Source of the DNA: Methanomassiliicoccaceae archaeon
GTDB lineage: Archaea > Thermoplasmatota > Thermoplasmata > Methanomassiliicoccales > UBA472
Assembly: GCA_016919565.1 (NCBI GenBank)
Contig: JACXTO010000081.1
Location: forward strand, 1 to 7,199
DNA length: 7,199 nt
Direction: 5' to 3'
Both the position numbers and the translations under genes were made by a program. Under the pieces are notes generated by a model that did no database searches, had not been told where the DNA came from, and saw nothing but the letters and a program-made list of their open reading frames with translations. Shown piece by piece: positions 1-6,767 of the stretch. Positions within the stretch are counted from its first letter, which is position 1. Every line of letters begins with the position of its first letter.

Positions 1-1
1 C

Positions 2-556
2 GTGATGGCCAAGTCGGTCGACGAGAACTCGTTCTACCGCGCCGGCTCGCGGGGATTCCTCTGGATCAAGTACAAGAAGGAATACCGCTCGGAGATGACC
101 GACACGGTCGATCTGGTGGTCGTCGGCGCCTACGCCGGAAGGGGCAGGCGTGCCGGGAATTACGGAGCGCTGCTGATGGCCACGTATAACGACCAGGAGG
201 ACGTCTTCGAGACGGTGTGCAAGCTCGGCTCAGGCTTCGATGACGCGACCCTGGCTGCTCTTCCGCAGCAGCTTGAAGCACATAAGCTGAAGGAGAAGCA
301 TCCCAAGGTGGTATCGAAGATGGAGGCCGACTACTGGTTCGAGCCGTCGATGGTGCTGGAGGTGTTGGGAGCGGAGATAACCGTCAGCCCGATCCATACC
401 ACCGCCTATGGCATCATAAGGAAGGACTCCGGTCTGGCGGTGAGGTTCCCGCGCTTCACCGGCCGCTTCCGCGAGGACAAGGAGCCCAGGGAGGCGACTA
501 CGAGCAAGGAATTGGAGAACATGTACTCCAAGCAGCTGAAGAAGGTCGAGTCCTAG
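2..556 (+). CDS. lig: ATP-dependent DNA ligase, C-terminal part (5'-truncated by window edge)
   Basis: This is the C-terminal 184 residues of an archaeal/eukaryal-type ATP-dependent DNA ligase, which seals 3'-OH/5'-phosphate nicks in replication and repair through a lysine-AMP intermediate. The visible frame opens with VMAK, the end of nucleotidyltransferase motif IV (usually EGVMxK). Motif V follows as WIKYKKEY (residues 21-28). The OB-fold domain starts near [10 protein letters not shown] (34-43) and contains GRGRRAG (46-52). [10 protein letters not shown] (106-115) and [10 protein letters not shown] (123-132) are typical of archaeal ligases. Motif VI is the Arg/Lys-rich [13 protein letters not shown] (148-160), near the C-terminus. 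The adenylated lysine (motif I), the DNA-binding domain and the true start lie upstream. Family members are roughly 550-600 residues, so about two thirds is missing. The GTG at position 2 is an internal valine, not a start. The stop is TAG at 554-556. Confidence 0.95.
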   Translation: MMAKSVDENSFYRAGSRGFLWIKYKKEYRSEMTDTVDLVVVGAYAGRGRRAGNYGALLMATYNDQEDVFETVCKLGSGFDDATLAALPQQLEAHKLKEKHPKVVSKMEADYWFEPSMVLEVLGAEITVSPIHTTAYGIIRKDSGLAVRFPRFTGRFREDKEPREATTSKELENMYSKQLKKVES

Positions 557-561
557 ACATG

Positions 562-574
562 AAAAGGTTTATAA
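562..574 (+). promoter_or_regulatory. BRE/TATA promoter of rpoL-truD, predicted leaderless
   Basis: An archaeal promoter fits in the 43-nt gap between lig and rpoL: purine-rich AAAAGG (562-567, BRE-like) directly followed by TTTATAA (568-574). Archaeal transcription starts about 25-27 nt downstream of the TATA centre, which is near 597, so the mRNA would begin at or just before the rpoL ATG at 600. No good Shine-Dalgarno is present; GGCGG at 591-595 is a weak match. The seen part is the motif and its spacing; the start point is inferred. Confidence 0.65.
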
Positions 575-599
575 TCGCGCCATTAATAGTGGCGGAATC

Positions 600-872
600 A
601 TGGAGATTCAGCTGCTAGAGAAGGACAAGGACTCGATCAAGATCCAAATCAAGGAAGCTGATATGACTCTTATCTCTCCACTGGTGAAGGAACTTCTCGA
701 GGACGAGATCGTCACCGAAGTGAAGTATACAGCAGCGACGCGCGAGGCCGGTCCGACGCTCTACGTGAAGGTCAGCAGCGGCAAGCCCCAGACGGCCCTG
801 AAGCGCGCCACCAAGGTCATCTCGAACACGTTCAAAGAGGCCAGGGAAAAGCTGAACAAAGACCTGAAATGA
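600..872 (+). CDS. rpoL: DNA-directed RNA polymerase subunit L (Rpo11)
   Basis: This 90-residue protein matches archaeal RNA polymerase subunit L (Rpo11, counterpart of eukaryotic Rpb11/Rpc19), which pairs with subunit D to form the assembly platform of the cytoplasmic polymerase. Length fits the family (about 90-100). Visible hallmarks are the MEIQLLEKD first strand, the DxTLxSPL segment (residues 21-28; usual form DhTLxNxL), the LYVKV strand (54-58), and GKPQTALKRATKVI (61-74) leading into the long C-terminal helix that pairs with subunit D. The usual HP dipeptide in the middle of the family is not evident here (EAGP at 49-52), so it is a divergent member. The ATG at 600 is chosen because the MEI start is typical and the promoter is placed to initiate almost on it. 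The stop TGA (870-872) is 6 nt before truD, implying co-transcription. The assignment is sure at family level. Confidence 0.9.
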   Translation: MEIQLLEKDKDSIKIQIKEADMTLISPLVKELLEDEIVTEVKYTAATREAGPTLYVKVSSGKPQTALKRATKVISNTFKEAREKLNKDLK

Positions 873-878
873 TAGACC

Positions 879-2240
879 ATGGTCTCCTTCGAACTCGACA
901 CTTCTGAGCGCCTAATCGGGCTGGAAGTCTTTTACACCGACACCCCCGGTACCGGAGGCAAGGTCAAGAGGGAATGCCAGGACTTCCTGGTCGAGGAGAT
1001 CTCCCGGTTCCCGCCGAGAGACGATGCTGGCAGGTTCGTCATTGCCAAGGTGACGTCAGAGAACTGGGAGACCAACCGGCTCATCCGCGTGCTGTCGCAC
1101 CAATTGGGCATCTCGCGCTACCGCATCGGCTTCGCCGGGACGAAGGACAAGAGGGCGATCACATCCCAGCTGATGTCCTTCGAGGCGCCGCTGGGATCGG
1201 TCCAGGGGATCAGCGTCCACCAAGTGACGATCGCCGACGCCTATCGGGCGAAGAAGAACATGACCATCGGCGACCTGATCGGCAACCGCTTCCGCATACG
1301 GGTCCGCGATTGCGCATTGGAGGGCGAGCAGCTCCGGTCGACCGTGGCAGCGACGGTCTCCGAGCTCGACAAGCTGAGGGGATTCCCCAACTTCTTCGGG
1401 GTACAGCGCTTCGGCTCGTTGAGACCGATAACGCACATCGTGGGGAAGCACATCATCAAAGGCGAGTTCGAGAAGGCGGCCATGGCATACGCGGCGAATC
1501 CAGTTCCAGCGGAGAACGAGGAGGCGCGCGAGGCCCGACGATTCATCCAGGAGACGCACGATTTCTCCGAGGGGCTGAATAGGCTGCCGAAGGCGCTCAT
1601 GTTCGAGCGCATCGTCGTCGGCCACCTGGCTCAAAGGCCGGACGACTTCCCTGGGGCAATAATGGCGATGCCCCGCAACCTGCAGATGATGTTCGTGCAC
1701 GCGTACCAATCGTACCTGTTCAATCGCATCCTGAGCGAGCGTATCCGCCGCGGAATGCCGCTCAACGAGCCGCTCGTAGGGGACGTGGTGCTGCCGGTCG
1801 ACAAGGACGGCCTGCCGGACCACGACAAGTACATCCCGGTGACGAAGGCGAACCTGGACCTGGTGGCCACGCAGGTGAGAAATGGGCGCGCGTACGTCAG
1901 CGTCGTGCTCTTCGGCTCGGAGAGCGAGTTGGCGAAAGGCGTGCCTGGGGAGATCGAGGCTGCGATCGTCGCAACGGAAGGGATCGACCGTCAGGACTTC
2001 ATCGTGCCGATAATCCCAGAATGCAGTTCCACCGGCAGCAGGAGGGAGATCGTCGCCAAGTACTCGGAGCTTTCCTATTCAGTGAATTACCGTGACCTGG
2101 AGATAGGCCTGGCGCTGGGGAAGGGATGCTATGCCACCACCTTCCTTAGGGAGATAATGAAGGTCGACGCGATCGAGAGCGACCGCGCCGTATACCTGGA
2201 GTCGTTCCAGGATGCCGAGCCCCCCGAGCAAACGGACTAA
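879..2240 (+). CDS. truD: tRNA pseudouridine synthase D (TruD/Pus7 family)
   Basis: This 453-residue enzyme belongs to the TruD/Pus7 family, which isomerises uridine to pseudouridine in tRNA (position 13 in characterised members). The catalytic aspartate is D90 in GTKDKRA (87-93). NFFGVQRFG (171-179) corresponds to the conserved active-site NxFGxQRFG motif. FLVEEI (36-41) is the usual N-terminal signature, YQSYLFN (276-282) follows the insertion domain, and GKGCYATTFLREIMK (414-428) is a typical C-terminal motif. The central TRUD-type insertion lies roughly between residues 190 and 370. Length fits archaeal members (about 400-450). The ATG at 879 has no clear Shine-Dalgarno but is 6 nt after the rpoL stop, suggesting translational coupling. 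The 3' end overlaps the stop of the convergent TPR gene by 4 bp (2237-2240). All catalytic motifs are intact, so it is probably active. Confidence 0.95.
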   Translation: MVSFELDTSERLIGLEVFYTDTPGTGGKVKRECQDFLVEEISRFPPRDDAGRFVIAKVTSENWETNRLIRVLSHQLGISRYRIGFAGTKDKRAITSQLMSFEAPLGSVQGISVHQVTIADAYRAKKNMTIGDLIGNRFRIRVRDCALEGEQLRSTVAATVSELDKLRGFPNFFGVQRFGSLRPITHIVGKHIIKGEFEKAAMAYAANPVPAENEEAREARRFIQETHDFSEGLNRLPKALMFERIVVGHLAQRPDDFPGAIMAMPRNLQMMFVHAYQSYLFNRILSERIRRGMPLNEPLVGDVVLPVDKDGLPDHDKYIPVTKANLDLVATQVRNGRAYVSVVLFGSESELAKGVPGEIEAAIVATEGIDRQDFIVPIIPECSSTGSRREIVAKYSELSYSVNYRDLEIGLALGKGCYATTFLREIMKVDAIESDRAVYLESFQDAEPPEQTD

Positions 2241-5200
2241 AGGCGGGAGAAGTCCCTCTGCTGGGCCTCTTCCTTCTCCGGCTGCTCCTGCTCTTCCTTC
2301 TCCTCGACCTGCTCCTCGATCTCTTCCTCTTCCCTCTGCTTCTTCGGTCTTGCAGTCCCAAGCGAGGTCTTGCACCTCGGGCACACGCCGGACGACTTGC
2401 ACTCCCGACACAGCACAGCGCTGCAGCCGGGGCACTTCATCACCGCGATGCCGCCGTGGAACAGGCAGCGCCGCCCCTTGAAGTCACCCCCCTCCGCCGC
2501 AGCGGTGCGCGTCTCCTCCTTCCTCTCGTCCTTGTAGAAGTTCGACTTCAGGTCCGGGTTGGCATAGGTCGAACGGCGCTGCCTCGGCCTCTCCTCCCTC
2601 GCCTCAACCCGCTCGGTCGCTCGATCCACCAGGTTCCTCGGCTCTCCTTCCTCGTCGGCGTCGATCTCGACCTGCTCCACCTCTGGCTCCGCCTCCTTCA
2701 CCCTTACGGGCGAGGCGCGCTGCCCCTTGCTCTTGAAGGAGCGCACCATGAACATCAGCTGCCTAGCGGTGAGGATGCCCACGCCCAGGTTCTCCATGAT
2801 GCCGATGACCGACCGCTTCTCGTCCGGCAAGCTCAGCGTCTTCCGGAGCAGCTTCTCCGTCTCCGGGTCCACCGGCATGGAGCGGATATCCATCTTGTTG
2901 ACCTGCTCGATGTAGGCCAGCAGTTGCTTGCCTTCGATCATGTCTGGGACCTTCATATTGAAGACCACGTCGGCCAGCTTTAGGCCGTGCCTCGCCACCG
3001 CCGGCGAGCGGTAGGCGGCCATCAGCACCCTCCTTGACTCCTCCTCGTACCTATCCAGCTCCGCCTCGCCCAGCGAGGCGACGCTCATCGACACCGGCTC
3101 CTCCAGGAAGGCGAACACCTCATCCAGGTGCGAGTAGGGGATGCCGCATTCCCGGAACGCATCCTCCTTGCTGATCTCCGCCCCGATGCGGTTCTCAGCC
3201 TCAAGCACCTTCATGGCGTAATCCGCGATCTCGTCCTGGCGGACGCGCTCCTCGGCGATCTTCCTTCCCTCGACCGCCGACTCGAGCGACGGGTTGAGCT
3301 CCAATGCCTTATCGAAAGCGCGCATGGCAAGATCGTTGGAGCGCAGCCGCAGCAGCACCAGACCCTTGCCGCTCCAGAGGAAGGGGTCGCTCGGCTCCAT
3401 GCCGATGGCGTTGTCGTAGCTCCTCAGCGCCTCCTCGTCCTTGCCGAGCTTCTCCATCAGCACCGCCCGGTTGGCCCAGGCCTTCCTGCCCTGCGGGTCG
3501 AGCTTCAGCGAATGATCGAGGGCGTCGGCGGCGCGCTCGATGTCGCCGGTCTTGGCGTAGATGCCGCCGAGGCGCGCCCACAGAGCGGCGTCCTTGTCGT
3601 CGTAGCTGATCGCCCTCTGATAGTTCTCCAGCGCATCCTGGTTCCGCTCCAGCTCCTCTAACGCTCTCGCTTTGGAGCTGTAGATGAGCAGGTCCTCGAC
3701 GCCATAATCGATGGCATGATTGTAACAGGCGATGGCGTTCTCCGGCTGTCCTAGCTTGGAGAGGACCAGTCCCTTGTACTTCCAGGTCGGCCCGTTCCTC
3801 CGGTCCAGCTCCAGCGCCTTGTCGAACGCCTTGACCGCTTCCTCGAACCGCTCCAGCGATGCCAGCGCCCTTCCCATGTCCGAATGGTATTGAGCGACGT
3901 CCGGCGCGACGTTGACGCAGCGCTCGAACATCTCCAGAGCCTCGGTGAACGACCGCATCAGCAGCAGCGCGCGCCCCTTGTTGTCCAGGGTGCGCATGTC
4001 CTCCGGGTCAAGGCGATGGGCGGCGTCGAACGCCTCGACCGCTTCCTCGTAACGCTGCAATCCGATGAGCGCCAGTCCCTTCTTGTTGTAGATCACCCGG
4101 TCATTCTCGTCGATCGCCAGCTCTGCATCGTATTCGGCCACGGCCTCCTCGAGCCGACCGAGCTTCTCCAGCGCGGACGCCTTATCGATGTGAGCATGCC
4201 GGTTCCGCGGGTCGATCGACAGCAATGCGTCGCTAACGTCGACAACGGCCGCGTGGTCCTCCTTCTCGATCACCGCGGCCTTCTTCGATTCCAATGTGAT
4301 GATGTTCTTAGGATCGAGCTCGAGCGCGCGATCGTACGATCTGATGGCGCCGTCCAGGTCCTTGAGCTCGTGCGAGGCGACGCCTCGGTCCACCCAGGCG
4401 CTGGCATTGGTCGCGTCCAGCTTGATGATCTTGTCCGCGACGGCCACCACCTCCTCATGCCTGCCCAATACCTTGAGGGAGTCCTTCTTCGCCTCGAAGA
4501 CCCCGATCTCCTTCGGGCCGGACCCAATCGCCTGGTCGAACGACTGCACCGCCTCCTCGTGCCGACCCAGCTTGGCCAGGACCTTTCCCCTGCGGACGTG
4601 GAGGAAGTGATTGTTCTGATCGAGCGATAGCGCCAGGTCGTAGCAGCCCAGCGCCTCCTCCTCCCGTCCCAGCGCCTCCAGCGCCACGCCCTTGGACAGC
4701 CATAGGTTCTTGTCCGCGGAATCTAACTGGATCGCCTGGTCGTAGCAGACCACCGCCTCCTCATAACGGTGCAGGCTCTCCAGCGCCAGTCCTTTCGAGT
4801 ACAGCAGCTGCTTGTCCTCCGGCATCAGCTCCACGGCGCGGGAGAACGCCTCCACCGCCTCCTCGTTGCGGACCAGGGAGAACAGGCTGTCCCCCCTCAC
4901 CCGCCAGAAGGTGATGTTGCCCGGGAACAGCTCCACGCCCGAGGTGGCCCGGTCCAATGATTCATCGTACCGCTGCTTGGTGAAATAGGCCACGGCAAGG
5001 TCGGCCAGGATGTCCTCGTCCTTCGGGTCTATGTCCAGGATCCTAAGGTACACCTCGATGGCGTCGTCCTTCCGGCCCAGCCGGTCCAGGGCGACGGCCT
5101 TGTCCTCCAAAGCCTCCTTGTTCTGGGGGTTGAGGGAGACTATCCGCTCGCAGCTCGCCAGGACGTCCTTGTCCTGCCCGAGGTGCTTGTGGCACTCCTT

Positions 5201-6556
5201 GATGGCCATCAGAGCGCTCTCCCGGCTGGGATCGAGCTTATGGCAGCGCTCCAGCGGCCTGATCGCCTCCTCGTATTTGCCAGTGAAGTAGAATGCCATC
5301 CCCAGGTCGTACAGGGTGTTGGCATCCTCCTGGTGATGGGAGATGGTGTCCGCCGCCACCTTGATGACCTCATCATGATGCCCGAGCTCCTTGAGGGCGC
5401 TCCGCTTCCTCTCCAGGAGGTCCCGGTCCTTGGGTGCGAACGCCAGCGCTTCCTCGACGGCGTGGAGCGCATCCTCATGGCGATCCAGCTTCATCAGCGC
5501 CCCGATCATCAATGAATGCACCAGTAGGTCGTCCTTCTTGATCGCGAGTATCTTCGCTGCGCAGGCGACCACATCCTCATGGCGGTCCATCTGCCGCAGC
5601 ATCTTGCAGCGTCCCTCGAGGCCGTCGATGAAATCCGGGTCGATCTCCAGCGATCGGTCGTAGGCCTTCAGCGCCTCATCGTACCGCTCCATCATCTCGA
5701 GCAGGGAGGCGACCTCGATCCAGGAATGCTTGTCAGCAGGGTTGGACCGCAAGGCCTCCTTGTAATGCTGGATCGCCCCCTGGAAGTCCTTGCTCTCGCG
5801 CAAGGAGCGGGCGCGGTTGAGATGAGCGATGAAGTTCCTCGGCTCGATCTCCAGGACCTTCTGATAGGATAGCCCGGCCTCGTCGTATCGATTCAGGAGC
5901 ATCAGCGACTTGCCTTTTTCGATCAGTGCCAGCGCATCCTTCGGATCTGCGGCCACGGCCTGGTCGAAGGCAATGACCGCATCGGCGTAGCGTTCCTTGG
6001 CCATCAGCGCCTCGCCCTTCCTCCTGAGCCAAGTTCCCTTCTCATTAGACCTCTCGGCCAGGATGTCGTACACGGCCGGGTCGTTGGGGTCGATCTCGAT
6101 CACCCGCTTGAAGCACTCGATGGCCGGCATGCTCCTTCCCGCCCGGTCCAATATCCAGCCCTTCTCCATCCATAGGGTCTTATCGGAAGGGGTTCGGGCA
6201 AGAGACCAGTCTATGACAGATATCGCGTCCTCCACCGCTCCGGTCGAGGCTGTGGCGCGCGCCCTGGCGATAACGGCCGAGGTGTTGTTGGGCATGTACA
6301 TCAGGGCCCTGTCCGCCGCATTGGCTGCCTCATTGCTATCGCCCATGCGAAGCCATGATTCGCTGAGCCGCGCATAGATGTCAGAGTATTCCTGCCGGTG
6401 CGTGACCGCGTTCGGGTCTGGAGCCCCCTCCTGCAGCTCGTCTCGAGCCCTGATCAGCGATTCCCTGGTGATGCTGAGCTCCGGCCCTTCAATCGTTTTC
6501 TGCGCCTTCTTGAGCGCTTTCAATTCCCTGTCCGTCAATGAATCGAGAAATCCCAT
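2237..6556 (-). CDS. Giant TPR-repeat protein with C-terminal zinc module and Glu-rich tail
   Basis: This 1439-residue soluble protein has no signal peptide or membrane segment, so it is probably a cytoplasmic scaffold. Layout by residue: 1-57 charged helical N-terminus; about 58-159 TPRs 1-3; 160-173 a 14-residue insertion; 174-1091 TPRs 4-30, exactly 27 x 34 residues without an indel; 1092-1275 helical region of unknown family; 1276-1360 charged, probably disordered linker; 1364-1395 zinc module C-x2-H-x7-C-x2-C-x4-C-x2-C-x5-C-x2-C; 1401-1439 tail rich in Glu, Gln and Lys. TPRs form a right-handed superhelix that binds peptides or partner proteins; the zinc pattern resembles B-box/cross-brace folds but may not be one. 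The ATG at 6556 is supported by GAGGG seven bases upstream. The gene is transcribed away from the small gene at 6851 and ends overlapping truD. No enzymatic motif is visible; the partner and process are unknown. Architecture is sure, function is not. Confidence 0.93.
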   Translation of the reverse strand: MGFLDSLTDRELKALKKAQKTIEGPELSITRESLIRARDELQEGAPDPNAVTHRQEYSDIYARLSESWLRMGDSNEAANAADRALMYMPNNTSAVIARARATASTGAVEDAISVIDWSLARTPSDKTLWMEKGWILDRAGRSMPAIECFKRVIEIDPNDPAVYDILAERSNEKGTWLRRKGEALMAKERYADAVIAFDQAVAADPKDALALIEKGKSLMLLNRYDEAGLSYQKVLEIEPRNFIAHLNRARSLRESKDFQGAIQHYKEALRSNPADKHSWIEVASLLEMMERYDEALKAYDRSLEIDPDFIDGLEGRCKMLRQMDRHEDVVACAAKILAIKKDDLLVHSLMIGALMKLDRHEDALHAVEEALAFAPKDRDLLERKRSALKELGHHDEVIKVAADTISHHQEDANTLYDLGMAFYFTGKYEEAIRPLERCHKLDPSRESALMAIKECHKHLGQDKDVLASCERIVSLNPQNKEALEDKAVALDRLGRKDDAIEVYLRILDIDPKDEDILADLAVAYFTKQRYDESLDRATSGVELFPGNITFWRVRGDSLFSLVRNEEAVEAFSRAVELMPEDKQLLYSKGLALESLHRYEEAVVCYDQAIQLDSADKNLWLSKGVALEALGREEEALGCYDLALSLDQNNHFLHVRRGKVLAKLGRHEEAVQSFDQAIGSGPKEIGVFEAKKDSLKVLGRHEEVVAVADKIIKLDATNASAWVDRGVASHELKDLDGAIRSYDRALELDPKNIITLESKKAAVIEKEDHAAVVDVSDALLSIDPRNRHAHIDKASALEKLGRLEEAVAEYDAELAIDENDRVIYNKKGLALIGLQRYEEAVEAFDAAHRLDPEDMRTLDNKGRALLLMRSFTEALEMFERCVNVAPDVAQYHSDMGRALASLERFEEAVKAFDKALELDRRNGPTWKYKGLVLSKLGQPENAIACYNHAIDYGVEDLLIYSSKARALEELERNQDALENYQRAISYDDKDAALWARLGGIYAKTGDIERAADALDHSLKLDPQGRKAWANRAVLMEKLGKDEEALRSYDNAIGMEPSDPFLWSGKGLVLLRLRSNDLAMRAFDKALELNPSLESAVEGRKIAEERVRQDEIADYAMKVLEAENRIGAEISKEDAFRECGIPYSHLDEVFAFLEEPVSMSVASLGEAELDRYEEESRRVLMAAYRSPAVARHGLKLADVVFNMKVPDMIEGKQLLAYIEQVNKMDIRSMPVDPETEKLLRKTLSLPDEKRSVIGIMENLGVGILTARQLMFMVRSFKSKGQRASPVRVKEAEPEVEQVEIDADEEGEPRNLVDRATERVEAREERPRQRRSTYANPDLKSNFYKDERKEETRTAAAEGGDFKGRRCLFHGGIAVMKCPGCSAVLCRECKSSGVCPRCKTSLGTARPKKQREEEEIEEQVEEKEEQEQPEKEEAQQRDFSRL
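2372..2467 (-). other. Eight-ligand zinc-binding module of the TPR protein
   Basis: This segment encodes residues 1364-1395. Ligand candidates in order are C1364, H1367, C1375, C1378, C1383, C1386, C1392 and C1395: four pairs, each with an x2 spacing, enough for two zinc ions. The short spacings between pairs (7, 4 and 5 residues) suit a compact cross-brace or treble-clef-like fold similar to B-box domains. Ligands and spacing are seen directly; the fold and metal are inferred. Confidence 0.7.
3284..6385 (-). repeat. Thirty tandem TPR units (102-bp coding period)
   Basis: The encoded protein shows a 34-residue (102-bp) period. The turn motif at the end of each unit (NPSL, EPSD, DPQG, DDKD, DPKN, DPKD, DPSR and similar) recurs exactly every 34 residues from residue 207 to 1091, that is 27 units spanning 3284-6037. 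Three more units lie at about residues 58-159 (6080-6385), in phase with each other but offset from the block by 14 extra residues. Typical units carry Gly or Ala at position 8, Ala at 20, a hydrophobic residue at 24, Ala at 27 and often Pro at 32. The DNA copies are diverged (no long identical stretches noticed), so this is an old amplification, not a recent satellite. Confidence 0.85.
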
Positions 6557-6563
6557 CCGATAA

Positions 6564-6568
6564 CCCTC
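6564..6568 (-). promoter_or_regulatory. Ribosome binding site of the TPR gene
   Basis: On the minus strand GAGGG lies seven bases before the ATG at 6556 and complements the CCUCC of an archaeal 16S 3' end. It fixes the start codon: the only obvious Shine-Dalgarno nearby is in register for this ATG. Confidence 0.65.
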
Positions 6569-6597
6569 TTGGCATGCGTTAATGCGGTACTCCGCTC

Positions 6598-6610
6598 AAA
6601 TATCTTTTCT
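6598..6610 (-). promoter_or_regulatory. Probable BRE/TATA promoter of the TPR gene
   Basis: Read on the minus strand, AGAAAAG (purine-rich, BRE-like) is followed by ATATTT, an imperfect TATA box. Initiation about 25 nt downstream would fall near 6574, giving a leader of roughly 18 nt that just includes the GAGGG ribosome binding site. The match is weaker than the rightward promoter in the same region. Confidence 0.45.
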
Positions 6611-6734
6611 ACTGAATACAGAATTCGGACCGGCAGGCCAGCAATCGACTTATGATGTCAGACAGAGGAAATGCCGGTGCTTCTGTGATAGAGATTAGTG
6701 CTGGTCGATTATGTTTCGAGTTGTTAACCCGCTT

Positions 6735-6748
6735 CGAAATTTATAAAT
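6735..6748 (+). promoter_or_regulatory. Strong BRE/TATA promoter of the small downstream gene
   Basis: CGAAA (6735-6739), a good BRE, directly precedes TTTATAAAT (6740-6748), an almost ideal archaeal TATA box. The predicted transcription start is about 6769-6771, leaving an unusually long leader of about 70-80 nt before the small ORF. That start coincides with the left foot of a potential hairpin (6768-6797). The inverted repeat TTTCGA/TCGAAA (6714-6739) overlaps the BRE and could be an operator. Confidence 0.7.
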
Positions 6749-6767
6749 ATTGTATGACACATTAAGT

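Noticed and set aside
2..556. A complete short gene starting at GTG position 2
   Set aside because: The frame continues upstream by homology: the first residues are the end of ligase motif IV, so this is a truncated C-terminus.
559..618. A short frame starting at ATG 559 (MKRFIIAPLIV...) that resembles a tiny hydrophobic peptide
   Set aside because: It is made of the rpoL TATA box and the start of rpoL read out of frame, and it would begin upstream of the predicted transcription start.
974..1582. A 202-codon frame in another plus-strand frame of truD
   Set aside because: The translation is Arg/Gly/Pro-rich junk typical of frame-shifted GC-rich DNA, fully overlapped by an intact truD.
1056..1823. 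A 255-codon minus-strand open frame inside truD
   Set aside because: truD has all family motifs in its own frame. The antisense frame has low-complexity Arg/Leu/Asp/His composition and no family features.
3884..4630. A 248-codon plus-strand open frame opposite the TPR gene (others at 2456-2983, 3128-3661 and 5183-5515)
   Set aside because: These are antisense shadows of a GC-rich repetitive coding region. Their translations are rich in Arg, Leu, Val and Gln with repeated LQR/LLV patterns that mirror the TPR codons, and no promoter or ribosome site supports them.
2237..6556. Possible CRISPR-like or satellite array because of the regular 102-bp period
   Set aside because: The period is an exact multiple of 34 codons in one open frame with TPR consensus residues, and the DNA units are diverged; it is protein repeat structure.
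6662..6686. Weak hairpin ACAGAGG/CTTCTGT between the two promoters
   Set aside because: Only seven pairs (one G-U) around an 11-nt loop, and outside both predicted transcripts; likely chance apart from the GTCAGAC site it overlaps.
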